Shown here: positions 34,520 through 43,522 of the stretch, piece by piece
How the letters are laid out: each line of letters starts with the position of its first letter
Numbering within the stretch: the stretch's first letter is position 1
Origin: Flavobacterium soyae
GTDB taxonomy: Bacteria > Bacteroidota > Bacteroidia > Flavobacteriales > Flavobacteriaceae
DNA length: 64,000 bases
Direction: 5' to 3'
Assembly: GCF_021245985.1 (NCBI RefSeq)
Contig: NZ_JAJQXA010000003.1
Location: forward strand, 248,001 to 312,000
Program-made: the position numbers and the translations under genes
Notes under the pieces: generated by a model
Databases searched by the model: none
What the model saw: the letters and a program-made list of their open reading frames with translations, nothing else
Told to the model about the DNA's origin: nothing

Positions 34520-35427
34520 TGGAATCGGTTGTTGTAAAAAATATTACCAAAACCTACGGAAAGGAAAAAAAAGCTGCTGTAAATGATGTTTCATTTTCTG
34601 TAAACAAAGGCGAACTTTTTGGATTAATCGGTCCGGACGGCGCAGGAAAAACAAGTATTTTCAGAATCCTGACCACGCTTTTACTGGCAGATAATGGTTC
34701 GGCTTCTATTGACGGACTCGATGTAGTAAAAGATTTTAAATCCATTAGAAATACCATTGGTTATATGCCTGGGAAATTCTCTTTATATCAGGATTTAACG
34801 GTAGAAGAAAATCTGAATTTTTTCGCCACATTATTCGAAACCACGATTCAGGAAAATTACGATTTAATCAAAGATATTTATATTCAGATTGAACCTTTTA
34901 AAACCCGTAGAGCAGGAAAATTATCCGGCGGAATGAAACAAAAACTGGCTTTGTGCTGTGCCTTAATTCATAAACCAAATGTTTTATTTCTCGATGAGCC
35001 TACAACCGGAGTTGATCCTGTTTCCAGAAAAGAATTTTGGGAAATGCTTCAAAAACTGAAAAAACAGGATATTACCATTATCGTTTCGACACCTTATATG
35101 GATGAAGCCAATCTTTGTGATCGTATTGCATTGATTCAGGATGGAAAAATTCTTTCGATTGACAGTCCGAAAAATATAATCCAAAATTATCCTGATGTGC
35201 TTTTTGCTGTAAAAGCAGCTAATATGTATGAGCTTTTAAAGGCTTTGGCTGAATATCCAAATCGGTTAATGAGTTATGCTTTTGGAGAATTTGCTCATTT
35301 TTCTTTTAAAGAAAATCCAAACAAAGCAGATTTATTACAGTTTTTGGAAACAAAAGGAATTAAAAATATAGAGATAAAAGAAGCTGCCGTAACAATTGAA
35401 GACAGTTTTATTAAGCTCTTAAGTTAA
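34519..35427 (+). CDS. ABC transporter ATPase 1 (YbhF N-half-like)
   Basis: 302 residues. Walker A is GPDGAGKTS, the signature KLSGGMKQKLAL, Walker B VLFLDEPTTGVDP. The switch-loop His is replaced by Pro (STPYMDEAN instead of STHYMDEA). A C-terminal extension (about 225-300) follows. In E. coli YbhF both ATPase halves are fused; here they are separate genes. ATPase 2 has a degenerate signature, so the dimer should hold only one canonical ATP site. Confidence 0.9.
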   Translation: MESVVVKNITKTYGKEKKAAVNDVSFSVNKGELFGLIGPDGAGKTSIFRILTTLLLADNGSASIDGLDVVKDFKSIRNTIGYMPGKFSLYQDLTVEENLNFFATLFETTIQENYDLIKDIYIQIEPFKTRRAGKLSGGMKQKLALCCALIHKPNVLFLDEPTTGVDPVSRKEFWEMLQKLKKQDITIIVSTPYMDEANLCDRIALIQDGKILSIDSPKNIIQNYPDVLFAVKAANMYELLKALAEYPNRLMSYAFGEFAHFSFKENPNKADLLQFLETKGIKNIEIKEAAVTIEDSFIKLLS

Positions 35428-35473
35428 AATATTGCCAGGCTTAGAACTTTGTCAAAGTTTGTCTGCGCATTTT

Positions 35474-35573
35474 TGTCATCCTGACGAAGGAAGGATCGCA
35501 TTAGAAGCTCCGCAAAGTAAATCGCCAATTGTTGTCGCGTTTTGCGTGTGATCCTTCCTTCGTCAGGATGACA
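35474..35573. repeat. Long inverted repeat between the ATPase genes
   Basis: Perfect 24-bp arms (35474-35497 and 35550-35573, starting TGTCATCCTGACGAAGGAAG) enclose 52 bases. The TCATCCTGACGAAGG word is typical of dispersed intergenic repeats. The hairpin lies inside an apparent operon and could attenuate or process the message. Confidence 0.8.
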
Positions 35574-35632
35574 AGATCGTAATTACGTTAAATGACAAAA
35601 AATGCGCATAACCAACGAATTAAAAACATTTT

Positions 35633-36373
35633 ATGAACGAGAAAGTAATTTCGTGCAAAGCATTAACCAAACGATTTGGAGATTTTACCGCCGTAGATGC
35701 CATCACTTTTGAAGTGGAAAAAGGAGAAATTTTTGGATTTCTCGGTGCAAACGGAGCAGGTAAAACAACAGCCATGAGAATGCTTTGCGGATTATCGAAC
35801 CCAACATCCGGCGAAGCAAAAATTGCAGGTTTTGATATTTATAAAGAAACCGAAAAAATAAAGAAAAGTATAGGATATATGAGTCAGAAATTCTCGTTGT
35901 ACGATGATTTGACGGTTCAGGAAAACATTACCTTTTTTGCCGGAATTTATGGCTTAAGTGATAAAGCAATCAAAGAAAACAGTGTAGCACTTTTGAAACA
36001 ATTAGGAATGGAAGATCAGGCAGACAAGCGAGTAAGTTCACTTCCGTTAGGATGGAAACAAAAACTGGCCTTTTCAACCGCAATTATTCATAAACCTGAA
36101 ATTGTATTTCTGGATGAACCTACAGGCGGTGTTGATCCCGTAACACGCAGACAGTTTTGGGATTTGATCTACGAAGCATCGGGAAACGGAATTACCATTT
36201 TTGTAACAACGCATTATATGGACGAAGCCGAATATTGTAACCGGGTTTCGATAATGGTCGACGGAAAAGTAGAAGCACTCGATACGCCAACAAACCTAAA
36301 AAAACAATTTAGCGTAACCACAATGGATGAGGTATTTTATCATCTTGCCAGAGAAGCCAAACGCGGCGAATAG
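35633..36373 (+). CDS. ABC transporter ATPase 2 (YbhF C-half-like)
   Basis: 246 residues. Walker A GANGAGKTT, Walker B IVFLDEPTGGVDP and an intact switch His (TTHYMDEAE). The signature is SLPLGWKQKLAF rather than LSGGQ, as in the matching half of YbhF-type proteins. It should pair with ATPase 1 and drive the two permeases downstream. A 205-base gap with a long inverted repeat separates it from ATPase 1. Confidence 0.9.
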   Translation: MNEKVISCKALTKRFGDFTAVDAITFEVEKGEIFGFLGANGAGKTTAMRMLCGLSNPTSGEAKIAGFDIYKETEKIKKSIGYMSQKFSLYDDLTVQENITFFAGIYGLSDKAIKENSVALLKQLGMEDQADKRVSSLPLGWKQKLAFSTAIIHKPEIVFLDEPTGGVDPVTRRQFWDLIYEASGNGITIFVTTHYMDEAEYCNRVSIMVDGKVEALDTPTNLKKQFSVTTMDEVFYHLAREAKRGE

Positions 36374-36380
36374 TATTCGT

Positions 36381-36556
36381 CCTGCAAGGTTTTCAAAACC
36401 TTGTAGGTTTAAAATATAAAGTGTAGAAAATAATTATGATACCTACAAGGTTTTGAAAACCTTGCAGGAGAAGATCGGATTCAAGAAAAGAAAAAATATT
36501 TTAGAATCACATTCTAAACGAATTCCAATCCTGCAAGGTTTTCAAAACCTTGTAGG
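36381..36556. repeat. Three copies of a 27-bp palindromic repeat
   Basis: Copies at 36381-36407, 36442-36468 (inverted) and 36530-36556 share CCTGCAAGGTTTTCAAAACC followed by TTGTAGG. Each can fold on itself. Spacing is uneven (34 and 61 bases). They fill the gap between the ATPase 2 and permease 1 genes. Confidence 0.9.
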
Positions 36557-36572
36557 ATAAAAAAAACCGAAT

Positions 36573-37679
36573 ATGAAACAATTTCTAACATTCGTAAAAA
36601 AAGAATTTTTGCACGTACTGCGTGACAAAAAAACACTGCTCATTCTCTTTGGAATGCCGGTGGTGCAGATTCTTATTTTTGGTTTTGCTTTGACCAATGA
36701 AGTAAAAAACTCCCAAATAGTTGTGGTAGATTATGCCAAAGATATTGCTTCACAAGAAATCATTACCAAAATAGAAGCAAGCCGTTATTTTGAAATAAGA
36801 AAAAGCCTTGCCGGAAGCAAAGAACTGGAAGCCGCATTTAGAACCGGAGAAATAAAAATGGCAGTTATATTTCCTGAGGGTTTTAACAACCAGCTTTTAC
36901 ATCAAAATAAAGCTCAAATTCAGGTTTTGGCAGATGCATCAGATCCGAATAATGCGACAACATTGACCAATTATGTTTCATCAATCATAAACGATTATCA
37001 GACAGAATTGAATCAGGAAAATCCGTTGCCATTACAGATAAAACCGGAGGTAAAAATGTTATACAATCCGCAGTTAAAAGGAGCGCCAAATTTTGTTCCC
37101 GGCGTTATGGCTCTGGTTTTAATGCTGGTCTGTGTTATGATGACAGCAATTGCTATCGTAAAAGAAAAAGAAACCGGAACGATGGAAATTCTTTTGGTTT
37201 CACCATTCAAACCTTTAATGGTTATACTTTCAAAAGCAGTTCCGTATCTTTTACTTTCGATGGTAAATGTGATTTCGATTTTATTATTGAGTGTGTTTGT
37301 TCTCGATTTACCAATTGAAGGGAATATATTTTTACTTTTTGCAGAAAGTACTTTGTTTATTATAACCTGTTTGACGTTAGGAATATTTATTTCGGTTAAA
37401 ACCGATTCGCAGCAAACTGCAATGTTGATTTCTTTACTCGGAATGCTTTTACCAACCTTACTTTTCAGCGGATTTATGTTTCCTATCGAAAATATGCCTC
37501 TGCCTTTGCAATGGTTTTCAAATGTTGTGCCTTCAAAATGGTATTACATTATCGTAAAAGGAATCATGATAAAAGGACTGGGATTTTCCTATGTCTGGAA
37601 GGAAACTTTAATTCTCTTCGGAATCACTATTTTCTTATTGATCATAAGTCTTAAAAGCTTTAAAATACGTTTGTCATGA
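36573..37679 (+). CDS. ABC-2 type permease 1 (YbhS/YbhR-like)
   Basis: 368 residues. An N-terminal membrane helix follows FLTFVKKEFLHVLRDKKTLL. A periplasmic loop covers about 45-170. The ABC-2 motif VKEKETGTMEILLVSPFKP precedes five further helices (175-365). Its stop region overlaps the next start by four bases (ATGA), so the two permeases are translationally coupled and should form a heterodimer. Confidence 0.92.
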   Translation: MKQFLTFVKKEFLHVLRDKKTLLILFGMPVVQILIFGFALTNEVKNSQIVVVDYAKDIASQEIITKIEASRYFEIRKSLAGSKELEAAFRTGEIKMAVIFPEGFNNQLLHQNKAQIQVLADASDPNNATTLTNYVSSIINDYQTELNQENPLPLQIKPEVKMLYNPQLKGAPNFVPGVMALVLMLVCVMMTAIAIVKEKETGTMEILLVSPFKPLMVILSKAVPYLLLSMVNVISILLLSVFVLDLPIEGNIFLLFAESTLFIITCLTLGIFISVKTDSQQTAMLISLLGMLLPTLLFSGFMFPIENMPLPLQWFSNVVPSKWYYIIVKGIMIKGLGFSYVWKETLILFGITIFLLIISLKSFKIRLS

Positions 37680-38794
37680 GAATCATCAAATTTTTGCTCA
37701 TCAAAGAGTTTAAACAAATATTTCGTAATCGCGCCATTTTAGCCGTAATAATGGTAATGCCCGTTATACAGCTTATTATTTTGCCGCTTGCTGCAAATTA
37801 TGAAATCAAAAATATTAATCTGGCTGTGGTAGATAACGATCGTTCAGATTATTCCAGAGATTTAATTAATCAGGTTGTGGCTTCTGGTTATTTTAAACTG
37901 CGAACGTATAACGATTCATATAAACAGGCTTTCACACAATTAGAAGAAGATAATGCCGATTTGATTCTGGAAATTCCGCGTGGATTTGAACAAGATCTTA
38001 TTAAAGAAAATAAACAGCAGCTTTTTATTGGTGTAAACGCCATTAACGGAACAAAAGCCGGATTGGGTGCAGGTTATATCAACGATATTATAAGAGAATA
38101 CAATAATGGTTTGCGAAAAAAAATGAATGTTTCTACAAGTTTTAATGCTATTCCGGTAATAGAAATTACATCGTCAAACTGGTACAATCCGCATTTAAAT
38201 TACAGGCTGTATATGGTTCCGGGAATTCTGGCTATTCTGGTTACGCTTGTTGGCGGTTTTCTTTCGGCATTAAATATTGTAAAAGAAAAAGAAGCCGGAA
38301 CAATCGAACAAATTAATGTTTCTCCGGTAAAAAAATACCATTTTATATTAGGAAAATTAATTCCGTTCTGGATTCTCGGTAATGTAGTTTTTACATTAGG
38401 ATTATTGGTTGGCTGGATTTTTTACGGAATTATTCCGCTTGGAAACATTCTAGTTTTATACGCTTTTATAGCCGTTTATTTACTGGCCATTTTAGGCTTC
38501 GGATTATTGGTTTCTACCATATGCGATACACAGCAGCAGGCAATGCTTATTATGTTCTTTTTTGTAATGATTTTTGTTTTAATGGGCGGTTTGTTTACCC
38601 CAATAGACAGTATGCCGGATTGGGCTAAAACAGTTTCAAAATTCAACCCGATAACTTATTTTATTGATGTAATGAGAATGGTTGTGATAAAAGGAAGCGG
38701 TTTTAAAGATGTTCAAAAACATATTTTAATTATAGTAGGTTTTGCCATTGTTTTGAATATCGCCGCGGTTTTAAATTATAGAAAAACATCTTAA
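37676..38794 (+). CDS. ABC-2 type permease 2 (YbhR/YbhS-like)
   Basis: 372 residues with the same layout as permease 1: FLLIKEFKQIFRNRAILAVI at the N terminus, a periplasmic loop, VKEKEAGTIEQINVSPVKKY, then five helices including a late GGLFTPIDSMPDWAKT loop. It completes a TolC-HlyD-ATPase-ATPase-permease-permease exporter. In E. coli the related YbhGFSR system with the TetR regulator CecR affects cation and drug tolerance; the substrate here is not known. Confidence 0.92.
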   Translation: MRIIKFLLIKEFKQIFRNRAILAVIMVMPVIQLIILPLAANYEIKNINLAVVDNDRSDYSRDLINQVVASGYFKLRTYNDSYKQAFTQLEEDNADLILEIPRGFEQDLIKENKQQLFIGVNAINGTKAGLGAGYINDIIREYNNGLRKKMNVSTSFNAIPVIEITSSNWYNPHLNYRLYMVPGILAILVTLVGGFLSALNIVKEKEAGTIEQINVSPVKKYHFILGKLIPFWILGNVVFTLGLLVGWIFYGIIPLGNILVLYAFIAVYLLAILGFGLLVSTICDTQQQAMLIMFFFVMIFVLMGGLFTPIDSMPDWAKTVSKFNPITYFIDVMRMVVIKGSGFKDVQKHILIIVGFAIVLNIAAVLNYRKTS

Positions 38795-38940
38795 AAAATA
38801 ATGTTTTAACCAGTTGGGCAAAATTAATTTAACACATAGAGACATAGGTATTCTTTGAGCTAAAAGGCGTTTCATTTGTTTAAACAAACATAGATAGCTA
38901 TGTTTTAGAATAAATAAAAGGATATTGTATTTAAATATAG

Positions 38941-39006
38941 CCAGTGGTTTCAACCACTGGAAACGTATTGTGAATTATCCTGCGTCCCCGTGGTTTCAAC
39001 CACGGG
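38941..39006. repeat. Pair of palindromic intergenic repeats (GTGGTTTCAACCAC type)
   Basis: Two 20-bp hairpins, CCAGTGGTTTCAACCACTGG (38941-38960) and CCCGTGGTTTCAACCACGGG (38987-39006), share the core GTGGTTTCAACCAC and differ in compensating closing base pairs. Another palindrome-like stretch (ACATAGATAGCTATGTT, near 38888) lies just left. They separate two convergent genes. Confidence 0.85.
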
Positions 39007-39025
39007 CTATGTTTTTTTAAATAGC

Positions 39026-40507
39026 CTAAATAGCCTCAATAGATTTGCACAAAATAGAAACAGCCTGTTCCATTTCTTCTTTTTCTAAATGTCCAAAACC
39101 TAATCTTGTGGCAGTTAGATCTTTTGTTTGGTATAAAATGGTTTTTGGCAGTAACAAATCATTTTTGGCACATTCTTTTTGCAGCGTAATCAAATTAAAT
39201 TTATCAAGCCATTCAATCCAAACGGCTAAACCTCGTGCCGGAATTTTAAATTTAATTTTACCTTTCAGCTTTTCATTTAATAAGGAAACGAAATAATCCC
39301 GGCGCTCTTTATAGATTTTTTTATTTTTCTTAGAAAGACGATGCATTTCGCCTTCGTTAATCCATTCTGTTAAAACCTGTTCTTTCAAAACATCAATTCC
39401 GGGTTCCAGAATGTTTTGATGTTTTTCTAATTCCGAAATAAATTCGGGCGGAGCAGCCACAAAACCATAGCTAAATCCAGACGGAAGCGATCTTCCGAAA
39501 GAACCAATATAAACTACTTTTTGATTCGAATCAAAAGCGGCTAAAGGCAAAATAGGATTATTATCATAATGAAAATCAAAATCGTAATCGTCTTCCAAAA
39601 TCACAAAACCGTATTGATTAGCAAGTTCCAGTAATTCTTTTCTTCTTTTGGCACTCAAAGAAATAGTCGTTGGATAATTATAATTGGAAGTCAGATATAA
39701 AACCCTGATTTTGGTTTCTTCACAAATCTCTTTCAAACGATTCGTATCAATTCCGTCCTGATCAACCGGAATCGTGATAATCTGCGCTCCGGTATTGGTC
39801 AAAGTCATGTTTGAAATATAATATCCCGGCGAAGCCACAACCACTTTATCGCCCGGAGAAATCAACACTTTTGTAACCAGATACAAACTAATTTCGTGAC
39901 TGCTCGTTGTCAATAAATCTGCCGTAGCAATGCGTAAACCGCGAGTAAGATTGAGGTAATTCGAGAAATGAGTTTTAAAATTTAAATGCGAACGAATTTG
40001 AATTTGCTCGTATGTTTTGGATGTTTTTTGCCTCTTTAATTTTGAAACATAAAGCCGAGCCAAAATATCATTTTGAACCAGTCTCAAATCCGGCATTCCG
40101 TCATTAAACTGATAGGGAAGATTGCTGGTTTCGGTAGGATTTTCAAGAATCGTCGAACGTTTGAATTCAAAACCAATATTGATTTCCTGTGTTTTATTTT
40201 CCTTTGGAACTATAAATTCGGCACTATTTTTTTGTTTGTGCTGAGAAAGGATAAAAGTTCCTTTATTAGGAAGTGTTTCAATCCAGCCCTGCGATTCTAA
40301 ATCCTGAAATGCCTTTATTAAAGTGTTTCGGTTTACCGCTAAAAGTTTACATAAAATACGTGTTCCCGGAAGTTTTGTTCCTTCTGGAAGAAATCCCGTT
40401 TGTATCGCTTTTATAAATTCAAAAACGATCTGCAGGTAAATTGCCGTGTTTTCTTCAGGCTTAAGCCGAATAAAACTTTTAAAAGGAATTTGAACCGGAC
40501 CACTCAT
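39026..40507 (-). CDS. MocR/PdxR-type regulator (GntR helix-turn-helix fused to aminotransferase fold)
   Basis: 493 residues. The N-terminal winged helix (about 20-90) contains GTKLPGTRILCKLLAVNRNT and FQDLESQGWIETLPNKGTFI. The aminotransferase class I-like domain (about 145-490) keeps the PLP-phosphate and pyridine contacts (ILEDDYDFDFHY), but the usual PLP lysine is Arg (YIGSFGRSLPSGFSYGF). It is divergent from the TonB receptor gene, and an inverted repeat overlaps the receptor promoter, so it most likely controls that gene. Confidence 0.88.
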   Translation of the reverse strand: MSGPVQIPFKSFIRLKPEENTAIYLQIVFEFIKAIQTGFLPEGTKLPGTRILCKLLAVNRNTLIKAFQDLESQGWIETLPNKGTFILSQHKQKNSAEFIVPKENKTQEINIGFEFKRSTILENPTETSNLPYQFNDGMPDLRLVQNDILARLYVSKLKRQKTSKTYEQIQIRSHLNFKTHFSNYLNLTRGLRIATADLLTTSSHEISLYLVTKVLISPGDKVVVASPGYYISNMTLTNTGAQIITIPVDQDGIDTNRLKEICEETKIRVLYLTSNYNYPTTISLSAKRRKELLELANQYGFVILEDDYDFDFHYDNNPILPLAAFDSNQKVVYIGSFGRSLPSGFSYGFVAAPPEFISELEKHQNILEPGIDVLKEQVLTEWINEGEMHRLSKKNKKIYKERRDYFVSLLNEKLKGKIKFKIPARGLAVWIEWLDKFNLITLQKECAKNDLLLPKTILYQTKDLTATRLGFGHLEKEEMEQAVSILCKSIEAI

Positions 40508-40526
40508 AATTACAAAACTGGTATAC

Positions 40527-40555
40527 TTGATTAGTACGGCAAGGTACTACTTTTG
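40527..40555 (+). promoter_or_regulatory. Promoter and putative MocR operator of the TonB receptor gene
   Basis: TTG (40527-40529), 18 bases, then TACTTTTG (40548-40555). The inverted repeat AGTAC-6-GTACT (40533-40548) occupies the spacer, where a bound regulator would block or remodel polymerase binding. Confidence 0.65.
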
Positions 40556-40574
40556 CAAAAAAAATAAACCCGGA

Positions 40575-42440
40575 ATGAAAAAAATCTATTTTGCTGTTGC
40601 AGCATTAATTTGTTCAAACTTTTATGCCCAGACAAAAAGGGATTCGATTATAGAAATTGATGAGGTTATTATCCATGAAAACCGCTTAAGCACTCCAATT
40701 TCAAAACAAAACAGAAACGTTTATGTTATTAGTAACGAAACGATTAAAAAATTACCGGGAAGAACGCTTCAGGAAGTTTTACAATATGCAAACGGAGTTG
40801 ATATAAGACAAAGAGGACCTTTTGGAGGACAGGCTGATATAAGTGTAGACGGAGGAAGTTTTGAGCAGACTGTTGTTTTGTTAAATGGTGCGAAAATAAT
40901 TGACTCTCAAACGGCTCATAATATGCTTAATCTGCCGCTTCCGGTTGAAGCAATTGAAAGAATCGAAATTTTGCGTGGTCCGGCTGCGAGAATTTTTGGA
41001 ATCAACAGTTTAACTGGAGCAATTAATATTATTACTAAAAAGCCAACAAAATCTGGAGTTTTATTAAGTACATATGCGGGTTCTAATTTTGAGAAAGATT
41101 CTGATGATTCTGGAGATACATTTTTTGGAACCGGAGTTCAGGCTGGAGCTGTTTTAGGAAAAGAAAAACACCAGCATTCTATTTTTGCATCGCACGATAA
41201 AAGTAACGGATATCGTTATAATACAGGATTTGAAAACAATAAAATATTGTATCAGGGAAATGTTCAGGTGAATGATTCTAACGAAATTTTAGGTTCTTTT
41301 GGTTATGTAAATAACGGTTTTGGAGCCAACGGATTTTATGCTGCACCGGGAGATAAAAATTCTACAGAAGTGGTACAGACAACTTTTGCTAATATTCAGT
41401 CGAAACATTTTATTACGGATAACTGGAAAATTATGCCAAGAGTAACGTACAGATATAATTATGATGATTACAGATATTTAGGAAACAATACCCTGAATGT
41501 TGGAAGAAGCCGGCATTACACCAATTCTATTGCGGCAGAATTAAATTCTTCGATCAAAACGAAAAAAGGTGAAATTGGTTTTGGTGCCGAATTCAGAAAT
41601 GAAGATATTCATTCCTCAAATATTGGCGATCATGATCGTAAAAATGTGGGGATTTATGCAGAATACAAAACGTATTTGTTTGAAAAACTGAACGTAAATT
41701 TAGGAACTTATCTTAATTATAATTCAGATTATAAATGGCAGGTTTACCCAGGCATTGACGCGAGTTATGAATTGACAGACGAATTTAAGGTTATTGCTAA
41801 TGTGGGAACTAGTCAAAGAATTCCTTCCTTTACAGATTTATACCTAAATCAGCGTCCGGGAAATATTGGAAATCCTGATCTGGAAGCAGAAAATGCTTTT
41901 CAAAGCGAATTCGGGTTTAAATTCAACAGAAAATCTTTAAACTTAAATGTGAATTATTTTTACAGAGAAATAAGCAATTACATTGACTGGACAAGAATGG
42001 TAACAACGGTGCCGTGGCAAAGTCAAAACTACGGTGATTTAATTACAAACGGTGTCAATATGCGAGGATCATACAGATTTGATCTTTCTGAAGCTTCAAA
42101 ATTAAATTTCACTTTAGGATATTCTTATTTAGATTCTAAATTTAAAGATACCCGCGAAGAGCCTTATTCTAAATATTTAATTTCATCTTTAAAACATCAG
42201 GTAACCAATACGATAGATTTTCAGCATAAAGATTTCTCTGTTTTATTGGCCACTCGTTTTAACGAAAGAGTTACCGGAGCTTCTTACTGGATTAACGACG
42301 TTAGAATTAGTCAGTCTATTAAAAAGTTTACCATTTTTATTGATGGACAAAACATTTTCAATACTACTTATTATGAAATTGGAGCATTTCCTTTGCCAGC
42401 AAGATGGTTCAGTTTAGGTGCAAAATTTGTTACTTTTTAA
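40575..42440 (+). CDS. TonB-dependent outer membrane receptor
   Basis: Start at ATG 40575 (MKKIYFAVAALICSNFYAQ, signal peptide), 621 residues. The plug domain covers about 40-150 (IDEVIIHENRLSTPISKQNR; LQEVLQYANGVDIRQRGPFG; RIEILRGPAARIFG). The 22-strand barrel ends in FSLGAKFVTF. Its size and plug are those of small-ligand receptors of the BtuB/vitamin or siderophore class, not SusC. Control by a MocR-type regulator hints at a vitamin B6-related or amine ligand, but that is inference. Confidence 0.88.
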   Translation: MKKIYFAVAALICSNFYAQTKRDSIIEIDEVIIHENRLSTPISKQNRNVYVISNETIKKLPGRTLQEVLQYANGVDIRQRGPFGGQADISVDGGSFEQTVVLLNGAKIIDSQTAHNMLNLPLPVEAIERIEILRGPAARIFGINSLTGAINIITKKPTKSGVLLSTYAGSNFEKDSDDSGDTFFGTGVQAGAVLGKEKHQHSIFASHDKSNGYRYNTGFENNKILYQGNVQVNDSNEILGSFGYVNNGFGANGFYAAPGDKNSTEVVQTTFANIQSKHFITDNWKIMPRVTYRYNYDDYRYLGNNTLNVGRSRHYTNSIAAELNSSIKTKKGEIGFGAEFRNEDIHSSNIGDHDRKNVGIYAEYKTYLFEKLNVNLGTYLNYNSDYKWQVYPGIDASYELTDEFKVIANVGTSQRIPSFTDLYLNQRPGNIGNPDLEAENAFQSEFGFKFNRKSLNLNVNYFYREISNYIDWTRMVTTVPWQSQNYGDLITNGVNMRGSYRFDLSEASKLNFTLGYSYLDSKFKDTREEPYSKYLISSLKHQVTNTIDFQHKDFSVLLATRFNERVTGASYWINDVRISQSIKKFTIFIDGQNIFNTTYYEIGAFPLPARWFSLGAKFVTF

Positions 42441-42457
42441 ATACAAAGGTTAGTTAT

Positions 42458-42494
42458 AAAAAGGGGAAAGATATCGAATATCTTTCCCCTTTTT
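42458..42494. terminator. Bidirectional terminator
   Basis: Perfect 17-bp stem (42458-42474 with 42478-42494) with a 3-base loop and A/T tails, between convergent genes. Confidence 0.9.
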
Positions 42495-42519
42495 TTGGAT
42501 TATTTATTTAATGTTTCAG

Positions 42520-43521
42520 TTATTTGAATTCTCCCATCTTAGCAAATAATTCTAATTTTTTAAATTGAAGATCCATATGATGTTGAACAGTTCTCTCATA
42601 ATCATTTTCTTTTTCACTTTTTTTACTAATAAGTACCAGCATTTCGAGGCCTAATAAAAAGAAGAACCATATTAACCAAATAACCAATGCAATCATAGAT
42701 TGGCTAAGTATGCTGTACATTACTTTTAATTCATCTAAAAAACCAACCTTGGAACTAATATCTTTTTCAAGTTTAGGCCTGATATTTATCAATGCGGTTT
42801 CTTTTTCAGTTTTTTGGGTTCTAAGATCGCTAATTGTTTTTTCAATAGCGGGAATCATTTGAATTTTTGGATTAGGTATATTTGATCTTGTTGTTACTAT
42901 AACGGGCGTAGTTTTTTCAACCGTTACAGGTTTTCCGGTTTCAGGATTTTCTTCACTGCTTTTTGTGTTTGTGGTAATTGCCTGTGTAGAAAATACCGTC
43001 ATATTAGGGTTTTTGGTAATATTTTCAATAAGTACTAAGCGTTCTGCTTCTTTTTCGGATATAGCTTTATTAATTTGTTCAATCTGATCTCTTAAATCTT
43101 TTGTTTTTGGTTCTATTGCTTTTCGAACTCTTTCCTCAATGAAAGTGATTTTTTCAAGTTCTATATCTTCCTTAAAAATGATTTGGTCAATAATAATAGA
43201 CCCTATTATAGCCATCATACAAGCTATTATTCCTCTAGCAATAATTAACCACTTTGACGGATTTATAGAAAGAATAAGCTGTCTTTCTATTTGTATAATT
43301 ATTATTACAAAAATGCAAGCCCCAATCGATGACATAATTTCACTACCACGCAGATATCTGTTAGTAAAAGAATAACCTATAAAAGCCCAAAGTATACAAA
43401 CTATTAGTATTGCGGCAGTGTATCGTTTAACTGCTTTAACAGAAATTTCACTTGAATTTTTAACAATATTGTAATTGTATCCCGTAAGGATACATCCGAA
43501 TTTGATCCACCAATTTTTCAT
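42520..43521 (-). CDS. DUF4407 membrane protein
   Basis: The 333-residue protein has membrane helices at about 35-58, 62-80, 92-115 and 283-305. Between them lies a long soluble segment with two coiled coils (125-165, 225-260). The opening WWIKFGCILTGYNYNIV and the pattern match DUF4407. Function of the family is unknown. It is the last of three close genes (1-base and 12-base gaps) led by an HNH nuclease. Confidence 0.82.
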   Translation of the reverse strand: MKNWWIKFGCILTGYNYNIVKNSSEISVKAVKRYTAAILIVCILWAFIGYSFTNRYLRGSEIMSSIGACIFVIIIIQIERQLILSINPSKWLIIARGIIACMMAIIGSIIIDQIIFKEDIELEKITFIEERVRKAIEPKTKDLRDQIEQINKAISEKEAERLVLIENITKNPNMTVFSTQAITTNTKSSEENPETGKPVTVEKTTPVIVTTRSNIPNPKIQMIPAIEKTISDLRTQKTEKETALINIRPKLEKDISSKVGFLDELKVMYSILSQSMIALVIWLIWFFFLLGLEMLVLISKKSEKENDYERTVQHHMDLQFKKLELFAKMGEFK

Positions 43522-43522
43522 A

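Noticed and set aside
36381..36556. Possible CRISPR-like array
   Set aside because: Only three units, one inverted, each palindromic, with spacers of 34 and 61 bases and no cas genes. This is an intergenic palindromic repeat.
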